Shown piece after piece: positions 22,285 to 32,299 of a DNA stretch of 64,000 nt (within the stretch, counting starts at the first letter, position 1; every line of letters begins with the position of its first letter). The notes beneath the pieces are model-generated. The model made no database searches, was not told the DNA's origin, and was given only the letters and a program-made list of their open reading frames with translations. The translations under genes and the position numbers were made by a program. This DNA is from Magicicada septendecula (lineage: Eukaryota; Arthropoda; Insecta; Hemiptera; Cicadidae), in the NCBI GenBank assembly GCA_034769895.1, contig CM068370.1, positions 36,122,247-36,186,246 of the forward strand, read 5' to 3'.

Positions 22285-22784
22285 NNNNNNNNNNNNNNNN
22301 NNNNNNNNNNNNNNNNNNNNNNNNNNNNNNNNNNNNNNNNNNNNNNNNNNNNNNNNNNNNNNNNNNNNNNNNNNNNNNNNNNNNNNNNNNNNNNNNNNNN
22401 NNNNNNNNNNNNNNNNNNNNNNNNNNNNNNNNNNNNNNNNNNNNNNNNNNNNNNNNNNNNNNNNNNNNNNNNNNNNNNNNNNNNNNNNNNNNNNNNNNNN
22501 NNNNNNNNNNNNNNNNNNNNNNNNNNNNNNNNNNNNNNNNNNNNNNNNNNNNNNNNNNNNNNNNNNNNNNNNNNNNNNNNNNNNNNNNNNNNNNNNNNNN
22601 NNNNNNNNNNNNNNNNNNNNNNNNNNNNNNNNNNNNNNNNNNNNNNNNNNNNNNNNNNNNNNNNNNNNNNNNNNNNNNNNNNNNNNNNNNNNNNNNNNNN
22701 NNNNNNNNNNNNNNNNNNNNNNNNNNNNNNNNNNNNNNNNNNNNNNNNNNNNNNNNNNNNNNNNNNNNNNNNNNNNNNNNNNNN
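22285..22784. other. Assembly gap (500 N)
   Basis: Exactly 500 Ns. A round number indicates a scaffolding gap of unknown true length rather than a measured one. Copy A of the duplication stops at its left edge and unrelated sequence starts at its right edge. Confidence 0.99.
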
Positions 22785-23033
22785 AAACGAAACTCACGAA
22801 TTCAATACCCTTACTAATTACCAACAAAATGTGTTGTAACGGAACTCACTTAACAAAACGTACAACTATGCCTCCACAAATAGAAAATTAAAAGTAATTA
22901 AATGTAACGGATTAAAGAAAACAATCTTAAGAATATCCGAAAATTTAATAATTAAGTTAGATAATATTGGGTAAAATACCTTAGATAAGAACTGGTTGTG
23001 TAAGATTACATTAACCGAAGAAAATAAATAGAT
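22785..23033. other. Possible degraded 5' continuation of the Gypsy pol
   Basis: AT-rich sequence between the gap and the integrase frame, with no recognisable protease, RT or RNase H motif. The RT and RNase H part of pol may be inside the gap. Confidence 0.4.
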
Positions 23034-24271
23034 ATGAATAAAATTGAAATAAAAATGAATAAGAACACTGCCGCTAAATTACGAAATATAAATCAAATGC
23101 AACTCGCAAACGATAAGATAAAACAAATTATAATCAAGATTAAGGAGGGAAATGAGGACCAAATGAATCAGCATTTTAAATTAATAAATAATAAATTATA
23201 TCGCAGTTGGAAAAACCAGTGGAAACTATATATTCCAAAAGAATTTAGAGTCGAATTGATCCAAGAAATTCACCAGATGTACGGACACCCAGGGACGAAA
23301 AAGACACAACAGCTGATAAGGGAACACTTTACTATGGACACCATGTTCAGAACTATCAGCCAAGTCATAAAATGCTGTGATCTTTGTCAAAGGTGCAAGG
23401 ATAGCGGGAATCGAAGTATCACCGGAGAAACACGACCGATATTGCCATCACGCAAAGGGAATTAATTAGCATGGACTATTATGGTCCACTCCCTGTATCC
23501 AGTGGTGGAGTGAAATATTTATTAGTTGTTGTCGATAATTTTACTAAATACGTAGAATTATATACACTGCGTAGGGCTACTACAAATGTGACGCTCAAAA
23601 GACTACAACAATACATAACGACCCACGGGAAACCAGATAGTATTTTGACAGATAACGGTACACAGTATACATCGCGCAAATGGACACAAGGTCTGGGACA
23701 ATTAAACATTAAACCAAAATACACAGCCATTAGAAATCCATGCACCAATATTGCCGAACGGTGGAACAGGCAACTTGGAAACATTTTCCGGATTTTTGTA
23801 CGTGAAAGGCATACAAAGTGGGCGACGTACATCAAGACGATTAAAGCGTGTCTTAACGAAACATATCAAGAAACTATAGGAACAACACCACATGAAGCCC
23901 AGTTTGGAACGAAACCAACCAGGCATTGGGAGAAATATTTAGACCCAATAGTGAAGAATGACGAGGGAGTAAAGGTAGAGAAATTACAAATACGAATAAA
24001 GGAAAGAGGTGAGCGGCAGGTTGCCCGAATAAATCAAAAGAATAAGATTACTGACTTTGACGTAGGAGACAAGGTTCTTATACGAGCAGTGAATTTATCT
24101 GACGCAACACAGAATATTATCGGAAAATTCTGCGCGCTGTATGAAGGCCCGTACACAATAATACAAAAAGTAGGAAACGCTACATATAAACTGCAGGACG
24201 AATCCAGCAATGGTACGATAAGAGGCATCTTCAATACTAGGCAACTGAAGAAATGTCATTCAGGGGCTTAG
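23034..24271 (+). pseudogene. Ty3/Gypsy-type integrase (3' part of pol), one frame break
   Basis: First frame, 23034-23465: an integrase zinc-binding HHCC domain ('EIHQMYGH', then 'CCDLCQRC' about 30 residues later). A frame slip at a purine run near 23458 moves the reading to the frame that continues from about 23460 to 24271. This holds the DDE core: first Asp in 'SMDYYGPLP', second Asp in 'LTDNGTQYTS', catalytic Glu in 'AERWNRQ'. After the core comes 'LNETYQETIGTTPHEAQFG', and a C-terminal SH3-like/GPF-type module ('DFDVGDKVLIR', 'YEGPYTIIQKVGNATYKL'). The stop is TAG-type just before a long G run. The single break and intact catalytic triad suggest a fairly young copy. No protease, RT or gag is seen in this contig. 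Confidence 0.9.
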
Positions 24272-25174
24272 GGGGGGGGGCCTATCAAAAATGTAAAAGA
24301 ATTATTATAATTTGCTAGAACAATTAATGAAATGTCTTAGTAATAACACGAGATAAAAGAAAATAGAAATAAGAAAGCAAATGTATAAAATGAATTATTT
24401 TAATGATTAGTTGTCATAGTCAATAAATGTCATGTTAATGATTATGAATAAAACAATTAACGATAAAAGATGTCAATAAGAGTGAAAAGATAGAAGGGTA
24501 AATGTCTAAATGGTGTATATATTTGAAGACAATTAATAGAATTGTGAGAGAAATATTTAAGTTGTATGTATTTAAGATCATGTTTAAGTGAGGACAACTT
24601 ACAAGCTTAGTATAAGATTGTATAATATAATTGTGTTCCAAAATGTTAGTAAATAGAAAAGAAAAAATGTTTTTTTTTTAGTGAAAATGCTAGCGAGATA
24701 TCAGAAAATATGGACTAACCAGAGACAGTAATAATAAAATAGGTTAGAAAAACTATAGTGAATTAGGATATAGAAATACGTATTATTATTATTAATACCA
24801 ATGTGCTGTTTATAATTTAGTGATGATAGAAAGTATGATGGTCACTAAGAATTCTATATATATGTGGTAAGTTTTTTTTTTAAAGCCAATTAATTTGGAG
24901 ATATTGATGCATATTTTAGTAAGTTGTGACATAAAAATTAGATGTATTAAAGGATACAAAGAAAATTAATCCTAAAGGCAAGAAATATTAATACCAGTAT
25001 CGAATAATTTGTGAAATTGAATTTTGTAGATATTGAAATATTATATGAAGAATAGTTAAGGAGAATTACAAATTTAGTTTAAGCTTTGACTAAATATAAA
25101 TTTGTAAATATAATAACATGTTAATTAGAGTGAAAGAAAAACGGATTCATTTAGGATGTTGAAAGCGAAAGTAC
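24272..25174. other. AT-rich sequence 3' of the integrase
   Basis: A run of ten Gs at 24270-24280 follows the stop. After that no env-like or other coding pattern is seen. Confidence 0.5.
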
Positions 25175-25210
25175 TTTAGAGGGGCTGGGGTGTGTTTACC
25201 ATTATGTAAC
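25175..25210 (+). promoter_or_regulatory. Candidate polypurine tract and LTR start
   Basis: AGAGGGGCTGGGG is followed directly by TGTGTTTACC at about 25190, the layout of a polypurine tract next to a 3' LTR. The integrase lies upstream on the same strand. No matching 5' LTR is available because of the gap. Confidence 0.35.
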
Positions 25211-27170
25211 GAACCTTTTTCTGTTACGCTGAGAATATAGGTCAACGAGTAAATGTAAACAACACTATACTAGGTCCAATGAAGAACGAGCCACTACAAG
25301 GCAACACAAAGTACGCATATTGGGACGCAGTTTTTGGGATTTAAACCTTACTGAAAGGGCGCAAAATTTTGGATCAATTTTGGATGTACAGAGTCCATCC
25401 AAACTGACAAAATTTGGGGACAATATAACACAAAAAAAAAAAAAATTTCGAAAAGTTTTATTTTATAATCAGCAGTAAGGAATGTCGCTGAAAGCAATAA
25501 CGAAGGGTGTATGTGTGAAAAACATATTTTGTAAGGGACAAAAGGGGAACGAGCAAGCACGCTGTAGTGACGGACAGGTCATAAATTTCATAGGCAGCTC
25601 CAACGCCTACCCTGTGAACAGAGTTCACTGCTCCCGGTACGTAGAACACCAGTTTTGTGAAAACACATTGATTCCATTGGAAACTACATACAATGTGTAC
25701 AGAGCCATTAAAGGAGAAAAGGCTTAACAATGGTCAAGCATACATGTGTACGCCAGCTGTCAGGAGAAAGCGACGAAGGGTGGATTGATTTGAAGGACTC
25801 CAGCGGTCGATGACAGGGTTTTGACCTTACTTGGAAACGAAAGCGCAGAGAGTACGTACAAACTCAAGGATGGGGTGTTGCCTGGCAATTAAAAGAAAAA
25901 AAAACAACTTTCAAAGAAGGGTAGGCGAGGCCCTTGAACAACAATAGATAATAACGGCAGAGCGACGAAGTTGAGAAACAATGAAAATGGAAGAGAAACT
26001 CAGAGTTGTCACTGAAGACTTTAGAAAAAACGACAGATACAATTTATTGCTGCGTTAGCTGGAAATGACAACGACCTCAAAATACGAAGCAAGGGAAGAA
26101 TCTGGTGGGGAACCAGAAGCCCTATCAGAGAACGCCTTTGAAAAGATGGGTAGTATTTGGACTTGGAGGGAAAAACATGAAACCAATAAGGACACGGCGT
26201 CGTTGGAATCAGAAGTCTGGTGGGAGATTTGGTAAGGAAAATATAGGAAGGAGACAGGAACGCGCTCAAGGAGTTCTAACTAAATTTCGGACACGAGAGG
26301 AGTGAAGTCCGTGACGGGAGAAATTAGCATTTTATCGAACTTAGAATAATTCGATACACAGTGTGAGAAGGTAGTTTTCGAACTTATAACAAAAATTAAT
26401 ACAGTCATTACAAGCAAACGAACTATGAAGTAGAGTCACACTATTAGCCTACCAGTGAACATTAACTGAAACAAATAGTAACCAGACAATAATGTAATTT
26501 CAGTGTATACGAACACTTTACAACAATAACTTTTAAGAACGATTAACAACACAAATTACATTCATGAACACTTAATAACCAGACATACCGCAACAAAGGT
26601 GCGTAATAATAATTCAGATTTGAAATAATTTACGATGTCGGTGTACAACGCTAACTTTTATTCATAAATTATAATCCGAATGCGTGGAGTTGGTGAGTGA
26701 AGTGTCTGTGAGTGACATCGTGGACATCATCCAGTGCCATCTATCATCTGGAGGAGTTATCTGCACGATCCTAGAACGATCGACATGGGGGAATCATCAC
26801 CGCAACTACCGAGTGATTGGATATTCGAATACCAAGTATAGTAAAACATGTCTTAATTAATTTAGATCCACTGTCTGTCATCTCAAAGAATCCACACACA
26901 ATAAAATTCAATAAAGTAATCGTAAAGGAATTAAAGAAATCGATTCTAAAGTTTGTGTAGAAGTAAAAATTATCATTGTTTATCAGTTTGGAGTAATGTT
27001 TATTTCCAAGTTCTAAATGAATCCGTAATTACAAAATATAGTAACAACTTAAGAGATATTCATATTAAGAACGTATAAGATGAAGCTAAACATTATAAGT
27101 TACTTAAGTACTAAACGCAATTGATGAATGATCATTAATATGCAACCATTAGATTGAGTTTGGATAACTA
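25211..27170. other. Unassigned sequence, possibly LTR or leader of the Gypsy element
   Basis: Contains an A-run at 25431-25445, a purine-rich stretch 25880-26300 and AT-rich DNA beyond. Several short open frames are not recognisable. A second TG...CA end was not identified. Confidence 0.4.
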
Positions 27171-27400
27171 ATTTTATTAATGTATTATTTTGATATATAC
27201 AATTTAATGAGTATTCAATTTTATTAATGTATTATTTTGATAGTTACAATTTAATGAGTATTCAATTTTGTTAATGTATTATTGTTTGATATTTACGATT
27301 CAGCCATGAGTATTAAATTTTGGTAATGTGTTAATTTTATATATTTACAAGTACTAATGAGTACGTAGAATTTTGTGCTATCTTAATATTTACAAGTAAT
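27171..27400 (+). repeat. AT-rich tandem repeat, 47-53 bp unit
   Basis: Units built on 'attttattaatgtattattttgata' then 'acaatttaatgagtattca' start at about 27171, 27218, 27265 and 27317, with a decayed fifth unit. Confidence 0.8.
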
Positions 27401-27635
27401 AGCAAACTAATGTGAATAAATTTAAGAGTTATCAGTAGCAATGAGCATTTATTATTTTTAACCCTGAGATAAAGAGAATAAACAGTAATTAATGTTAAAA
27501 ATTTTGATAAATTGACGCACACAACGTCGGGCATCTTTAAATGTTAAAAGAGTTAGGAATAGACAAATAAGAGAGGGTCTGGAAGTGATATCGATTCTGG
27601 ATTTTATAGAACAGAGACAACTATGCTAGCGGGGA

Positions 27636-27915
27636 CACATGCAGAGAATGGATAGTGATAGAATGGTAAAACAGGTTTGGGAGGCAAAATCAGGGGGGAG
27701 AAAGAAGAGAGGAAGACCGCGACTGACTTGGGACGGAATGATGGGAAACATTTTGAGAGAAAGAGGCTTGGGCTGGAGGGAAGCGAAGACATTGTCAATG
27801 GATAGAGTGAGATAGAAAAAATTTGTATATAGAGTGTAGTTGATGTACTTATCATATATTGATGTAACCCGACACCAATATGGTATATGGGTATTTTGAT
27901 AATAAATAAATAAAA
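27636..27915 (+). pseudogene. LINE 3' end with C-terminal coding block
   Basis: An open stretch 27636-27815 reads 'HMQRMDSDRMVKQVWEAKSGGRKKRGRPRLTWDGMM', then 'RGLGWREAKTLSMDRVR' and TAG. The 'HMQRM' block, basic 'RGRPRLTW' and final 'W.EA..L..DR..W' are the extreme C-terminus of non-LTR polyproteins. About 85 bp of 3' UTR end in an (AAAT)n tail at 27902-27915, so the true 3' end is preserved and the copy is 5'-truncated. Confidence 0.8.
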
Positions 27916-28043
27916 CTTTTTTCATCGATAAGCAAGTTTATTTATATTATGATAACTAAAGCCGAAACGTATCGGCCATTATGTCTCAGTATTAAAGCAG
28001 AGACTTAGGCGACCGTTTGGCGTAGATAATTCAAATAAGTAAA

Positions 28044-28076
28044 TAATAATAATAATAATAATCATTATTATTTTTT
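28044..28076 (+). repeat. (AAT)n microsatellite
   Basis: Short AAT run turning into ATT, next to a PLE terminus. Confidence 0.9.
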
Positions 28077-28098
28077 TAACGATGAAGGGTTTGCGAGG

Positions 28099-28180
28099 AT
28101 CGGTCAAAAAAGTATAACACAAATTTTAAATTCTTTTGTGTCGACGTTTCGAAAATAATTATTGCCATAATCAGGACAAT
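28099..28180 (-). mobile_element. PLE 3' terminus with degenerate hammerhead-like core
   Basis: Minus strand: CUGAUUA in place of CUGANGA, then a weak hairpin, GAAAC and GAAACGUC, with the same 'ttttttgaccgatcctcgcaaaccctt' tail as the 33008-33127 copy. Confidence 0.55.
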
Positions 28181-28249
28181 TGTTGCTGAGTTGTTACGAC
28201 GCCAAAAGTCACAGTTGTTTCCAAATCATTATCACTAAAACTACTTCCC

Positions 28250-28345
28250 GGCCTCTCAGACCGTGGTCTTGTGTTGTTAATTCCAGACGTTTCAACCTCG
28301 CCATTGGAGGCCATCTTCAGTGCCTGAAGACTAAAACTCTTACAA
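28250..28345 (-). mobile_element. PLE 3' terminus with hammerhead-like core
   Basis: Minus strand: CUGAAGA (28320-28314), stem II with CCUC/GAGG pairing, GAAACGUC. Stem I pairs only about 2 bp. It lies about 75 bp from the unrelated terminus at 28099-28180. Confidence 0.5.
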
Positions 28346-28900
28346 CACAGTCTCCGTCTACCACATTGTACTCGTATAAACCGGACGGAAAAGAAAAATA
28401 TTTTAATGCGATAATCGACCGAAAACAAAACTAAATTACGGTAGCGATTATAATTAAAGTACGTTAGGTATCGATTCTATACATTCATACACAACGCAGT
28501 CGAAGTGTGTTTATTTGTTACGTATTTCACTTGACTTAATAATAATAAAGCGTAATAATGCATCGAACGTGTGGCTGTGATCAGTTTTTATATCGATCTC
28601 TGTAGTTGTAAATGTAACGTGTTGTGCATGTGTGTGTGTGTCGCGAAGGAGGTCAGCTATTGTCTACTGGGAAGCCGAGCCGAGTAGGAATGTTAATGTG
28701 CTATGACGTCTAGCGAGCAAAGACACGTAATACTGATACGTAATAGAAAACGAGTTCTGTTACGGACACTCTCACTCTCGGAGAAAGGTTCCATCTCACA
28801 CCTCCCTCGCCGCTCCCGTTCTCTGTCACTCTCTCTCTCTCTATCTCTCTCCCTTCTTCTTCTTTATCGTTTTCAATAACGCGCTCTTATCGATATCGTA
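28346..28900. other. No recognised gene
   Basis: Contains a short GT run (28628-28642) and a CT-rich run (28826-28860). No gene is seen. Confidence 0.5.
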
Positions 28901-28968
28901 AAGCCGCGTTTACACCGGAGTTGAAAACACACGTGAACAAATGATGACAACATTTCGAAAACATTTCC

Positions 28969-29187
28969 AAACAGAATTCATTATACGCTAGGCATTTTAT
29001 AGAAGAAGGACATAAATTCATAGACCCAGTCGTAAATTATAAGATAATAAAAGTGATGAGTAAAGAAAGAGAAAGGAAATTAAAGGAAGAAGTGGAAATA
29101 TTAAGAATAAGAAATAAAGATGAAAGACGACTAATGAATATAAAAAAACCACATTTGAAAATGAAGAAATATTTAGCAGCTTATTAG
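28969..29187 (+). pseudogene. PLE endonuclease C-terminal tail (no start)
   Basis: A 72-codon open stretch without stops reads 'SLYARHFIEEGHKFID', then 'YKIIKVMSKERERKLKEEVEILR' and ends 'MKKYLAAY' with TAG. 'YARHxxxxGHxF' follows the GIY-YIG core in PLE proteins. The upstream core was lost by 5' truncation at 28963. It is uninterrupted, so this is among the youngest PLE fragments in the window. Confidence 0.7.
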
Positions 29188-29360
29188 ACAACAAAAAAGA
29201 GTACAAAATTAGTTAAAGTAAATTGTAACGGGTACAAAATTGGTAATGTAAGACAACCCACTATGGGTGGAGCTAAGTAAGACGTTACTCCGTCAGGCGG
29301 CGGGTCTAGATAGGTCCGGTAAAACGATGTATAAGAAGTGAACGGTTTCATATTTCTCTG

Positions 29361-29413
29361 TTGGTAAATGACCTGAAGATGGCTTGACTGCCGAAAGCGC
29401 TCGTCAATACCAA
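29361..29413 (+). ncRNA. Type I hammerhead ribozyme motif, best in the window
   Basis: Stem I: UUGGU with ACCAA and UGAC with GUCA (9 bp) around an AAA/AU internal loop. Core CUGAAGA (29373-29379), one U, stem II GGC/GCC with loop UUGACU, GAAA (29393-29396), helix III AGCGCU, cleavage triplet CUC ending at 29402. Every invariant core base fits CUGANGA...GAAA...UH. The stem I internal loop could make the loop-loop contact with stem II seen in natural hammerheads. It lies 173 bp after the PLE stop codon, inside TSD-defined limits. Confidence 0.8.
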
Positions 29414-29551
29414 AGACAACATAGTGGTTTGTATAAAATTACTAGTAGAAATTTCGAAAACGGTAGTAATTTGTTTTAAACATCTCGTGTTGTCAACAGA
29501 TTTTCCGTGTTTAAAAAATAAATTTTGTTTTCCAATAGAAGTCGGCAAAGA

Positions 29552-29854
29552 TCAAAAGAAGTTGTAAAGATTTGTTGTAAACTTGTGTCGCAGCGCCTCT
29601 ATGGTGTACAAAACATTGAAAACGTTTAACAAAATTTTTAAACTGTAATCAGATCTCAAGTCACCTGACAAAGGGTCAATGTCATCTCTATTTAAATCCT
29701 CCAAAAGCTCACGTTTACTATACTTAGCTCTCGCTTTTAATGACGGTCTGAACCAGTATCTTCTTGGTGTCCGTTGTTTCGTCAAAATCACAGAAGCTAC
29801 TGCAGCAAGTACAACATCCTCCACACTCGACATCTTGAAGTGAGACTGGAGCAA
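29552..29854 (-). pseudogene. PIF/Harbinger (ALP1-like) transposase N-terminal fragment
   Basis: Minus-strand frame starting at an internal Met ('MSSVEDVVLAAVASVI') reads 'RRYWFRPSLKARAKYSKRELLEDLNRDD' and 'DPLSGDLRSDYSLKILLNV'. This is the recognisable N-terminal region of ALP1/HARBI1-like nucleases ('R.rfWvrP', 'y....L...L..DD'). The DDE nuclease domain that should follow is missing; instead AT-rich sequence follows. Protein-level family assignment is from memory of motif patterns, so moderately certain. Confidence 0.65.
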
Positions 29855-30150
29855 AACTGAAGTGAGGTCAGGTCAGATTTTGAGTTCATGCGCGTAAATG
29901 TTGCAAACAAAAATAAAGAGAAACTAGTAGTGTGGTTTTCGATATTGGTTGTCAACGTATAACTTTAAAATACAAAAATTGCGAACATTTATTCACAACA
30001 GTCGGCGTAAACGCGGCTTTATCTTCAACCATCGGTTGTCGCTCGACTGCATTTTTGTACTGTGACTTCTTTACATACTGGCTAAAAGTAGACGGAATAA
30101 ACATACGTCTTTAGAAAACGATAAATACAATTTAGTGGTTAAGTCTTAAT

Positions 30151-30347
30151 TTTTGCTAAACTTGTGTTGCTACCACTAATACTCACTTACACTTCCATGA
30201 GCGCTTTCAAGCCTTTCGGCTCATCTTCTGCAAAACAACAAAACAAAAACAAGGTTGTTGTTTCCATCTGAAGATGAGCCGAGAGGCTTGAAAGCGCTCA
30301 TGGAAGTGTAAGTGAGTATTAGTGGTAGCAACACAAGTTTAGCAAAA
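30151..30347. mobile_element. Inverted pair of PLE 3' termini
   Basis: About 75-80 bp arms (30151-30231 and about 30268-30347) are near-perfect reverse complements around a short A-rich spacer. Each arm carries the hammerhead segment 'gaagatgagccgagaggcttgaaagcgct'-like with a shared tail to 'agtttagcaaaa'. Only the right arm keeps the full core; in the left arm (minus strand) the box reads CAGAAGA and stem I is lost. Confidence 0.85.
30260..30307 (+). ncRNA. Type I hammerhead ribozyme motif
   Basis: Stem I GUUUCCAU (30260-30267) with AUGGAAGU (30300-30307): 8 pairs, two of them G-U. Core CUGAAGA (30268-30274), one U, stem II GAGCC/GGCUU closed by a GAGA tetraloop, GAAA, helix III AGCGCU, cleavage triplet CUC ending 30299. 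It is on the plus strand in the right arm of the inverted pair. Confidence 0.75.
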
Positions 30348-30661
30348 TCTTTAGAAAGGAAAACAGGCGTCTTTAAACTACCATGTAATGACTGTAGTTG
30401 TTTTTACATCGGTCAAACGGGAAGGGGTTTTCTTAAACGTTTCCTTGAACATACACTTAAACAATTAAAAATCTCAACTCCGTCAAAATAATGTCTATAT
30501 ATGCTCACCATTGGACCTCACAGGACCACAATTACAGGGATTTCAAGTCTAACTTTGAACTACTACATATTTGTGAAAAGGGTCGAATCATGAATGCCTT
30601 GGAGGAGTTTGAAATTTACAGAGCATACACACAAACATTAACAGTCGCGGGTTCGTATTGA
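30346..30661 (+). pseudogene. PLE GIY-YIG endonuclease fragment
   Basis: Reads 'TGVFKLPCNDCSCFYIGQTGRGFLKRFLEHTLKQ', stops at TAA near 30491, then in another frame 'DHNYRDFKSNFELLHICEKGRIMNALEEFEI' and TGA near 30661. GIY is altered to GVF, C-x2-C and YIG are intact, and the conserved Arg and 'RFLEH' are present. It is the same family as 8700-9720 (shared 'IGQTGR.FLKRF.EH', 'NYxDFKSN', 'ALEEFEI', later 'LNFKSSPLYDTALNLL'). The reading ends close to a degenerate hammerhead at 30828-30870. Confidence 0.8.
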
Positions 30662-30827
30662 ATGACCAGCTGAACTTTAAATCCAGCCCGCTATACGATA
30701 CCGCCTTGAACCTGCTTTGTCAACAAGTGGTCGATCAATCGTGAATAGGTGCGCACTTACTGACGCGTATACAGTCCAAATGACATTGGACTTTTAACTA
30801 ATGACGAAGTCCTATGAGGGATACTTT

Positions 30828-30870
30828 ATGATCTCATAATAAAGCATACGCTTTGAAACGCGTCATCTGT
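30828..30870 (+). ncRNA. Degenerate hammerhead of the 8759 type
   Basis: Core box CUCAUAA has two substitutions against CUGAUGA. Stem II AAAGC/GCUUU is perfect, GAAAC and helix III ACGCGU with GUC are intact. The tail 'gaagtcaca.ggcggat' matches the 8759 copy. It is the expected 3' ribozyme of the 30346 PLE, now inactive by the core changes. Confidence 0.6.
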
Positions 30871-30899
30871 ATATAAAAAAGAAGTCACAAGGCGGATTG

Positions 30900-31769
30900 A
30901 AAAAGGTTAGTTTGTCTATACTAGCTAACAGGGTATACAATCACGAATGTCAACCGAAAACGAAATGTTTAATTATAAATAACAGTGGCGGCTGGTGGTT
31001 CTGAACGTTGGTGGTTACAGTAGTTGGTTGAGTGGATGGGAGAGAGGTTAAAAGACATTAAACTATCATAATCACAGTTATACAAAATTATTACTATAAT
31101 TTTATAACCTCAAACAACGGATAACGTTTACCTTGAACCAACGTAAACACTAAACATGACATAACTTATCAATCAAGAAGGCTGTGCTGATTTCATGCAC
31201 AGTATAACTCTGCAGCCACCAAGCTTACATTGGGAATATACTGCAATTGTGAAGAGTAGCGCACGTCCTCCCATATGTTTGTGTAGTAAGCTCTGCCATA
31301 TACTGTTGAAGTTGCAAGTGGCCTACAACTGCCAGCCTGTGGCGCCACTTTTGAATTGTAGGCGAACATTCCCGCGTAGAATCTATATACGCTCTCCGTT
31401 GAAATTTATGATATTTTTAGCTGCCTAATGTTTTCGTATATTATTTTATACTTTAGTTATTCTATATTGGTGATTGTGCAACGCTGCAACCATAACACAA
31501 GCCGCTACTGATACATAATATCTTTTCACATGTACTGAAATGTTCTTCGTGCGTAGGCTGGTTGGCAGCAGCTCGCCATTCCTGTGTCGTTTCTCTGTTT
31601 TGCTTTTCAGTTGGCAGTATGAATGTGCAGTTCATGTAGTCCATAATCATGACGAAGTCTGTCTTATAATCTCTTTAAACAGGGTCTTCCTCTAGCGTTT
31701 CTCCTTTCTATGTTGTCTTCAATTATTCTCTTCACGATACCGTTATTTCGGAGATTATGCCCTCGTAAC
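30900..31769. other. No recognised feature
   Basis: AT-rich DNA with short unremarkable frames. Confidence 0.5.
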
Positions 31770-32206
31770 CAGAGGCGTATTTACAGAGTTGGCGGACGAA
31801 TGGGACCGGACTACCCCGTAGAAGGTAGACAAAAGTTTATGATTTCTGTTAGTTTCTTAATTTTTAGTCTCTTTTATTGTTTGTTTTCAGCTGTGTAGTA
31901 ACTCTTTTTTGATAATACAAACAGGTTTATTGTACAAAATTTGCGTATGCGTTTGAAATATGAAATATAGGAAAATCAATTCAGTCAGAAGTATTTTCTA
32001 AACAATGTTTCAGTAACGCGTAATTTCATTGTGTTATTACCGTTTACTTTATTGGGATTGGTTTCACGATTTTATCACGCGTTTTTCAGCCACTTTAAAG
32101 ATCTTAACAGTAATGTTGATTACTAACTTGTTTTTTCTTTTATATGAAGCCGACTCGACCGGACTCCGGACCCCTCCCCAACGGCCAAATTCTACATACG
32201 CCACTG
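31770..32206 (+). mobile_element. hAT-type MITE with perfect 8-bp TSD (reference copy of the CAGTGGCG family)
   Basis: Starts CAGAGGCGTATTTAC, ends CTACATACGCCACTG, and is flanked by CTCGTAAC at 31762-31769 and 32207-32214. The 437-bp length and 8-bp duplication place it in the hAT superfamily. It has no coding capacity. It is the best-delimited copy and defines the family also at 1894, 6627, 21056 and 36434. Confidence 0.9.
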
Positions 32207-32299
32207 CTCGTAACGCATCTCTTCTACATTTTAAGTCTCCTATGAAGCCTCTGTCCTCCTGAGCTTTTCGAAGGTAAGGATATCCTCATTAATTATCTT

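Larger units (their letters stand above)
28963..29450 (+). mobile_element. 5'-truncated PLE copy with 11-bp target duplication
   Basis: ATTTCGAAAAC lies on both sides (28952-28962 and 29451-29461). Between them are a PLE protein C-terminus (28969-29187) and a hammerhead motif (29361-29413), both on the plus strand. The boundaries are therefore defined by sequence. It is 488 bp, nested in the Harbinger-like element. Confidence 0.85.
28901..30019 (-). mobile_element. PIF/Harbinger-like element with a nested PLE
   Basis: Ends are inverted: AAGCCGCGTTTACACCG at 28901-28917 and, reversed, AAGCCGCGTTTACGCCG at 30003-30019 (16 of 17 match), flanked by TA on both sides. A Harbinger-type transposase N-terminus lies inside on the minus strand (29552-29854). 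A PLE fragment (28963-29450) is inserted near the left end. Only the first part of the transposase remains, so the element is internally deleted. Confidence 0.7.

Noticed and set aside
22111-22839. Frames of more than 220 residues across the gap
   Set aside because: Most of each is N; the real sequence contributes only short unrelated ends.
23479-23835. 118-residue minus-strand frame
   Set aside because: Lies opposite the DDE integrase core; no motifs of its own.
27959-28000. Another hammerhead at 'gccgaaacgtatcggcc'
   Set aside because: GAAAC is present, but there is no CUGANGA box at a suitable distance and no stem I.
28949-28968. PLE coding upstream of 28969 ('TFRKHFQTE')
   Set aside because: The 11-bp target duplication places the PLE start at 28963, so this stretch belongs to the Harbinger-like host sequence.
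30600-30660. tRNA-type B box in 'cgggttcgtattg'
   Set aside because: It lies within PLE coding sequence, and no A box or acceptor stem was found nearby.
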